Of a DNA stretch of 64,000 nucleotides, positions 56,940 to 64,000 are shown one piece after another. A program made the position numbers and the translations under genes. Where the stretch lies: assembly GCA_030867875.1 (NCBI GenBank), contig JAOWCC010001599.1, positions 1 to 64,000 on the forward strand, in the 5' to 3' direction. How positions within the stretch are numbered: the stretch's first letter is position 1; each line of letters starts with the position of its first letter. The notes beneath the pieces are model-generated. The model made no database searches. It worked only from the letters and a program-made list of their open reading frames with translations, and had not been told where the DNA came from. This stretch comes from Actinernus sp. WN-2022 (lineage: Eukaryota; Cnidaria; Anthozoa; Actiniaria; Actinernidae).

Positions 56940-59518
56940 TGGTATTAGGTGCCTAGAGATAGACATGCTGGATGCGCATGTCGACCCACGACAAGGAGCT
57001 AACCAAGGTAACCCCTACTACAGTCCAGCACCAAACCACTACCATTGCTTGGAGAACCTGAGGCACAGTGGAAGGGGGCACCAAGGAACCTCCAACTCCA
57101 ACCAATCCCAAGCACCGGCCCAACACAACAAAGTGTTCTAACTGTTAGATCCGCAACGATCTGCTCCAGGAAATGCTAGTTGATCTGCAATGATCAGCTC
57201 AACAAGACTGTGGGCTGCTGGTGTGAGAGCCACCGACAAGCATTGATGTGAGTCTTCCATAATATAACCAACATAAAAAGAAATTACACATACTTGATAC
57301 AGTCAAACCAAGTGATGGGAAAGGTTAGCTAATACCTCAGATGGAGTTCCTATATAGAGCTGGAAAGCACTGCTAGCCCATCGCCCTAGTGTCTGAATCA
57401 GATGATCCGGGACACAGTTCGTTGCGGCTAATATAGCAGCGCCTACATGGAAGCTGTGACTCTAGTAGTTACCAGGAACACCTGCTCCCTCCAAGATGTG
57501 TCTCAGCCAGCTAGTTAGAAGGGAGTGAGATAATGGCTAACCAGATTGCAGTAAGAATAAAAGACCTGGTGTATTGTCTCTCAAAGCTAAATAAGCTAGC
57601 ACTGCCTCTACTGCACACAAAGGTGGACTACCGTAGCTCGACTAATATGGACAAAACAGACTTTGCGAAATGGATCTGTTTTGGAGGCCTTAATCCAAAT
57701 TCGTAAACAGGAGTCCAATGCAGTCACCCACCATCAAATGAAAGGCAGGAGAAAACTCGCTAAATTAGGAACCATGAATTCTGCTGCTCTCAAAAACCCA
57801 AAGTACCCAAGTGTACACATGCTGCCCAAAGCATGCAATGGTCATAACAGCTCAGATCCAATGACTTGACAATAATATACATTATGTGATCAGTGACAGG
57901 AAGGCATTGATTCCCTGAAGTACCCTTTGTAGCCTAGGAAAATCTGCTAGTGGATCTGAAAAGCTTAGTTCGATGTGAAGGCCTTAATCCAAATTCGTAA
58001 ACAGGAGTCCAATGCGGATTCCCAGTTTGGGTTCTTAGAGGGGAGGTCTTGTATTTCTCAACTACTTACCGTCTTTCACGAAATAGGTGCCTTATTAGAC
58101 AAAAATATTGAGACGGATATTCTATATCTAGATTTCGCTAAGGCTTTTGATTCGATCAATCACATAAAGCTATTAACTAAGTTGAGGTTATACGGGGTAG
58201 CTGGTGCACTGTGGGATTGGTTCGCTGATTACCTCAGCAATCGCAGGCAACGTGTTGTCATCGAAGGGTCCAGTTCCAGCTGGACGCCTGTGGTTTCTGG
58301 GGTCCCACAGGGCAGCATCCTGGGTCCGATACTTTTCCTTTTATATGTAAATGATCTTCCCAGTGTAACCTCGGCTAGTACTAGGTCAGTCATGTTCGCT
58401 GACGATACCAAATGTTATCGCTCTCAGAAATCTCAGCAAGACCATTTGGCTCTCCAGTATGACCTAAACGGTTTGGTCAGCTGGAGTGTCAAATGGGACT
58501 TAGCTTTCAATTCCAGTAAATGCGAGGTTCTTAAAATCTCTAGAAGACGCAATCCACTGGTGCGTCTCTATAACATCGACCACGATGCCTTAAAAGAGAG
58601 TAGCTCTCAAAAAGATTTAGGTATTATCATTTCAAATGATCTGCGCTGGCACAACCAAGTAGTGTCGGTGGTAGCTAAGTCAAATAAGGTTTTGGGTTTC
58701 CTGAGACGTAATACCCCTAACTCTTTAGGGGTAACGCTGCGTCGTACCCTTTATCTTACGCTAGTGTGTTCCATTCTGTGTTACGGTAGTCAGGTTTGGG
58801 CCCCGCAGTCAAGCTCTAGAGATATCCAACTTCTCGAATGTATTCAGCGCCGCGCAACCAAATTCATGTTAAAAGTAGACTTACCCTATAAAGATAGGCT
58901 ACTTAAACTTAATCTACTGCCACTTTCATACTGGCTAGAATATCTAGACCTCTTATATTTGTTTAAGTGTCGCCTTAAGCTTAACAATACTGATCTATCT
59001 AGTTATGTAACTCCATGCTCGCTTTCATCAAGATCTACAAGAAGCACTACTGGTTCAGATTACAAGCTTAACCCATGCAAAACATCTACTTATAGGGATT
59101 CTTTCTTTAATCGCATAGTTATTCTATGGAACTCGCTGCCTTTAAATATTAAGTCCTGTAGTTCAATTTCGTCTTTCAAAACATTGCTACGAGCTCACTA
59201 TCTTGCGCTTTTGCTTTCCACTTTTGACCCTGATCGCATTAGAACCTATAAAACTATCTGTTCTAAATGCCGATCTACTAACATATCTACTATTTGTTGC
59301 CGCTAACTTTTTTCTGCGCTTATTTACTTGTACTTGGCCGGCCGACCAAATGTACAAAATAATGTACACTTTTTTTTTTTTTTGCATCATATATTTTACA
59401 TTTCATGCTTAATACATTATTCATAGTTCTATCTGTAATGTATTGTCAGTGTATTTGTATTTGTCTCAGGCTGAGCTTGTTTGGACCTAGAGTCTGTTTC
59501 TCAGCCTGAGTTAAGCTA

Positions 59519-59549
<31 letters not shown>

Positions 59550-62500
59550 CTCTGACTGCAGAAATATAAACCTTGATTGAAGTATGTTGGATAGAGCCCG
59601 CCAAGAACGTTGCAAAAAGACACAGGGTCCATTCGTCTGCAGGGCAAGGCAAACCAGAGGCACGTAGCTTGCCAAGTTGCTGACAGAAGTTGCTGACCAG
59701 ATGCATTTGATTGTCTAGTAGAATCAGCTAAACCATGAGTGAGAAAGCACCTGCACTGGAGCTCTTGAGAGGAGAGGTCAAGTCGTTCAGGAGCCATCGA
59801 GGGATTGAGACAGGAGATGAGAGTGCCATGGGGGCCAAGCGCCTGAATTCCTGACAAATGAAATGAGAGAGAGCATCAGCAACAGAATTATTAACACCTG
59901 GAATATGTTGGGCAGCAAAGGTGAAGTTAGATCGGGCTGCAGACATAAGTAAATGCGGTACGAGATGCATAAGAACAAGACATGCATCTTAGACCAGCCT
60001 GCCCCCCAAACACATGCAGCAATAACCACCGGGAATACAAATGTAGCTCCTTGTATGCGATCAACAAGGGCTTTTGACTATTTGACCAAGAACCATTCTA
60101 ACCATTGATCACCATAGAAGGCCCCAAACCCAATTGCCTGTGCAGCATCTGACATTACTTCCAAATCATTGCTGGGAACAGCCAAAAGTTCACCCCGTGC
60201 CACTCAGATAAAAACTGGCACCACCACTGAAGATCTAATTGGAACTCCTTATTCAAGCGAATGGGGTGATCTCTCCTGCGGAAGCACTTAAGAAGATCAA
60301 TAATGCATCTAATGAAGGTCCAACCAGGCCATACCACCTTTGCTACATGATGAAGATGGCCAATCAAGGATTCCAACTGCTGCCTATTGCACCAGCGCTG
60401 CAGAACCCATGACTCAATTAGTGCCTGTAGAGCAGTTAATTTGTCAGAAGGGAGGTGAGCTACATCTGATTAAAAGAATCAAGTTGGATGCCAAGTACTA
60501 CCAGAGATGTAGAGGGACCTTCACACTTTCTGGGGTGAAGGGGTAGGCCCAGCTGTTTGCATACCTCTAAGGCAATGGAAAGATTCTAGGCACAGACTAA
60601 AGAGCCTGGAGGACAAGCCGAGATAAGGTCATCAAGGTCATGAACTAGGTCAGATACCATGTAATTGTTAACAAGAATCCATTCAACCATGGTTGCCACT
60701 GAGTCGAAAATAAATGGGGCTGAGCACAACCCGAAGGGCAGAGTTAAGTCAACAAAAAATTTACCACACCATTTTAGACCTAGAAGAAAACGATCTTTTG
60801 GGTGGACTGGAACATTGTGATAGGCTACCTCTACATCGAATTTAGCCATAAGAGCACCTTGACCATACCTGGCTACCATGCAAATTATTTCGTCTATCCT
60901 AATGTATTGCAGTGTATATTGATTAGGGTCAATGCCATCATTGACGCTAAAGCCCCCTGGAGAAGTCAAATCTACAATGAGCGTCTATTTCCCAGGCTGT
61001 GCCTTCTTAGGAATGACCCCAAAGCTGCAAGTTTGGAAAGGGCGTGGAAGAAAATGGGCCCGCTACCCTCCCCAAAGAGACTTTGTTAGCCAAATAGTCA
61101 TCGATTACTCTCGCATATTGGTAGGCTGAGGGCTTGTTTTGCTTGGCCAGCTTAAGTTTTGAATGATGATAAAAACCTAGCCTGAAGCCATGCTGCAGCC
61201 CCTCTAGCACATATCAAACACGGTCACGGTCTGGATGATTCCTAAGCTCCATAGCAAACTGCTCCACTAACAGGCCCTAGCTACTGGGGGAAGGCCGGCA
61301 GCTGCAGGAACAAGAGAAACCCCAACATAATTACTAACTAAACCAAAGATAGGCTTTAATACACATAACCCTTAATGTATACCAGTACTAAGGAAGAAGC
61401 ATAACACCTGTCTGGGCATAGCCTCAAAGAATTAAGGACAAAATTAAACAGTATAGAAAAATCTCTGTAGCACAGACTAACCAAGCTTACAGCACTTGAA
61501 GACAGTCAAATAATCCTAGCCAAGTATGCAACTAAAGTTTCTAGGTCTCTATTATCGCTGACGGTGCACAGAATAATCTAGGTTAAGCCTGCCACTATTG
61601 ACTCTTAACCTCGTATTTTCAGTTGATGACCATCAAAGAATCCTAGCTAAGCATGCGACTAGCGTCTTTTAGCCTTAGACCCATCCCGAGATGACATTGG
61701 AGAGCATGACCTATGCCTGTACTCAGACTTAGATGTGCCTGAGCAGTCCTGTGCCCTATGAGTGCCTGCACAGCCACTGCACTTATGCGCATACTTGCAA
61801 GATGCGTAAGGGGCAGAGCACCTCCCACGATTCCACGCCTTGCACACAATGTCAGAAGAATTGGAACTGATGGCTTCAGAAGACTCGGGAAACACTTTGC
61901 TAGGGAGTGAACGAGCTGATGCCCCTGCTGCATGAAAGTTGTATAGACATTATTAGAGCTCTGTACATTGATGGATGACCAGTCGGTAAGTTTGATTGTG
62001 GCCGCATGTTCGCGGAAGGCTTGATCATAAGAGAGCCACATGCGCCCACTGAACTGGCAATAAGTGCGCAAGTTAAGTAGCTTGTAAGCTGTCAAATCAC
62101 TCCAATGATGAGGGAGAAAAGGAAGACACAACCAAGCTAAGCAGAGTAAAAGCCTCCACCCAACTTATGATGTTCTCGATCCGGTGGCGCTGCTTTTTGG
62201 AGCTGGAAGTGAGCACTACGTGGCCATCGAACAACAATTGCAGTTCAGCTTCAACCAGGACGAGAATAGCAGCCATTAAATCGCTTAAATCGATGTACTT
62301 GCTGGCTCTAATTTGGGCCACAAGCTTGGCCGGGATGGGGGAAACCCAGGGCCCACCACGAAAGGCTGATCTAGGGTGAGGATAGGAAGCTCGGAATGCT
62401 TGGAACGCTCGAACCAAATGCAAAGCTTGTTTGAGGAAAAGTGCTACCCAACGATGGGACAGTGGAGGCTAGTGGCAATGAAAAAGTGTTCACAAAGGAC

Positions 62501-62930
62501 GGCACAACAATCAATGACCTACCTAGCACACCAGGGGCTGCGGAAGACGATTGAGGTGCCACAAAACCAGTCCCTGACAACAACAGATCTGTGGTTCTCG
62601 AGTTTAGGCCCGCCCCTTGCGAGAGACACGTGGAAGGGACGCTCGATGGGAAAGGGCTTGTTGAAACAGACTAAATTGCTGTCAGAGCCGGATTTGAGGC
62701 TTGCACTGCCGCCAACGCTGCTTGTGTAGCTGCAGCTTGAATCACCGCCAAAACGTCCGGTGAAAACTGAACACTCGGCAAAGAAATTGAGGGGAATACC
62801 GAGCTGGATGTTGTGATCCCAGCACTGGGGGAAGCAGACACACTACTGGCCATATTCGAAGTCATTATGGATGCCACAGAAAAGAGTGCATCCAAACTGT
62901 TTTGTGTCTGGCGAGCCATGACTTTGGAAA
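56940..62930 (-). mobile_element. DIRS-type retrotransposon, decayed, split by a LINE
   Basis: Order on the minus strand: gag-like ORF (start ATG 62919; blocks at 62423-62097 and 62131-61643 incl. QFSGRMWLSYDQAFREHAA; Cys-rich CKAWNRGRC...CKYAHKCSGC); reverse transcriptase (61210-60586; KFDVEVAYHNVPVHPKDRFL, LPFGLCSAPFIF, and DLDDLISACP at the catalytic site); RNase H region (60376-59728; HIPGVNNSVADALSHF); tyrosine recombinase (59706-59550, then 57978-57300 beyond the LINE; LRAAEF, KASKTDPFRK, LGRWASSAFQLYIGTP). A recombinase instead of a DDE integrase marks the DIRS order. It is dead: several frameshifts, TAG before HSFHVGAA, and His where the catalytic Arg of HSFR is expected. Confidence 0.85.
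57979..59546 (+). mobile_element. Young 5'-truncated CR1/L2/jockey-like LINE inserted in DIRS
   Basis: The open frame to 59306 encodes reverse transcriptase: LDFAKAFDSINHIKLLTKL, SGVPQGSILGPILFLLYVND and the catalytic FADDTK, then a C-terminal domain ending in a Cys-rich CSKCRSTNISTICC. The element ends in a 3' UTR and a run of about 26 A (59521-59546). Endonuclease and ORF1 are missing, so it is a 5' truncation; LINE-derived sequence begins near 58016. The intact frame and clean poly(A) suggest recent insertion. Confidence 0.85.
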
Positions 62931-62934
62931 GCAA

Positions 62935-64000
62935 GCAAATTTGTGTAACAGCAGCGAGGAATGGTGCAAGCTAAGCTTAGGGGGACACCCCATTGTTAAG
63001 GGTGACACCACTGACCAGCGATGCCTCAATTTTAACTTTGCCTAAATTACATTTATCCACATTAAAAGGTTCTGATTGATTGGCAGCAGATCAATTAACA
63101 TTGACAAGTGGATCACTCAGCCGTAATGAATGTGCGGGAAGCTCGTGCGTATTAATTTCATCTACGAGTGTTTACGTTTATTGTGAAAAGTTTTTCCACA
63201 CACGATTCAATAATCCAATAGGTTGTTGGCCTAGCTTGTGTACAGCCGCTGCTCACACTATTGTTGGCCTTATGTATTCCAAAAAGGAAGCAGGATGCCC
63301 TTGGACAACGAAGAAAAAAGAAAAACTAAACAAGTCCAAAAATGCATAAGAGTCAAAGAGATGGAAGACCTTGCAAAACCCGACAAGAGTTATATTTTCA
63401 CTTTCAGGCAGAGTGGCAAAAACCTGAAGATGAAGAAGAATCGATAGGAGCCAGACAAAATAAGTTTTGTTTCCAAGAAAGCTGAGGTGGAAACAAAGTC
63501 TGACGGTGACACTGACTAGCTTGAATCCAACACCATGCAGTTGGCTGCCTTATTGGTAGCACTGGCATTTACCTTCGATTTAATTTAGTTGACCTTTCTT
63601 TGCCTTTTATAGATGTTCCATTTCACTTTTGAGGCTTTTTAGTCTTTCACATTTTTCAGCAATAGCCGTTAACACAAGAAAACTTGTGAAACAAATAACT
63701 TACTATAAAATTTAATTTCTAGATGCGACAACTTAGCTTGGCGGGAAATTTTGACAGATAGTTTCAAGAGTACACACACTCTGTCAAACTATGATAGTGA
63801 ATGATTGGCCAAGATATCGCTAATTGTTGGAGAGGTGGGACTTCAGATTCACACACACTGGAAAGTGCCCTTTTCTGCGTTCCAATTTTCGTCCAAATTA
63901 GAGTTTTTAAAAAGCTCCAACTCGAGGAATTTGTTCAATTTGTCTGAAATTTTCACAAAATGTCAATTATTGATATCTCGGCTACAAAACTCTGTCAGAA
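62935..64000. other. GART intron or flank, no gene recognised
   Basis: Starts just outside the DIRS gag start. A Lys-rich short frame at about 63238-63447 (plus) has no recognisable domain and is probably chance. No further GART exon is visible. Confidence 0.4.

Noticed and set aside
63238..63447. Lys-rich short ORF as a gene
   Set aside because: No domain, no splice context, low complexity; likely chance.

Overview
The window looks like nuclear DNA of an invertebrate animal, most likely a cnidarian of the coral/sea-anemone type. Genes are split by GT-AG introns, the encoded proteins are animal ones (ARL13B, GPR157, GART), base composition is AT-rich, and most of the sequence is nested transposons (CR1/L2-like LINEs, a DIRS retrotransposon, hAT, and many foldback and TIR elements). 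The taxon is an inference; I could not run a search.

Host genes, left to right. (1) ARL13B (ciliary small GTPase), minus strand. Five exons lie between 14769 and 2802, and the 3' part runs off the left edge. A perfect match to the RFX X-box consensus sits about 150 bp upstream of its ATG. (2) A DsbA/FrnE-like thioredoxin-fold protein, plus strand, exons 19299-19357, 22774-22984 and 23380-23790. The first cysteine of its CxxC active site is an in-frame TGA, giving U-P-W-C. Two SECIS-like hairpins lie about 1.6 and 1.9 kb downstream. This is a candidate animal selenoprotein and the main discovery of the window. (3) GPR157 (orphan GPCR), minus strand, complete in three exons (31064-28142). (4) GART (purine synthesis), plus strand, divergent from GPR157. 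Its first four exons (32171-56731) encode most of the GARS ATP-grasp part; the gene continues past the right edge. Its first intron is 18.3 kb and full of transposons.

Mobile DNA. A hAT element (4405-8922) sits inside an ARL13B intron. Its transposase resembles the ancestor of CGGBP1 and is fused to a Ulp1/C48 cysteine protease. A plus-strand LINE (11.8-14.07 kb) carries an inserted foldback element. The 14.9-19.2 kb intergenic region holds exact 532-bp direct repeats, 69-bp tandem repeats and a duplicated promoter-like module. The 34.4-42.1 kb region is a minus-strand LINE split by a 5.1-kb TA-flanked element, which itself contains Harbinger-like insertions. The right end (56.9-62.9 kb) is a decayed DIRS retrotransposon with a young 5'-truncated LINE inserted in its tyrosine recombinase.

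The four host genes do not form an operon or an obvious pathway. ARL13B and GPR157 are both linked to cilia in vertebrates, and the selenoprotein and GART are presumably housekeeping or redox enzymes. Stretches not listed are AT-rich, low-complexity intron or intergenic DNA in which I see no gene.
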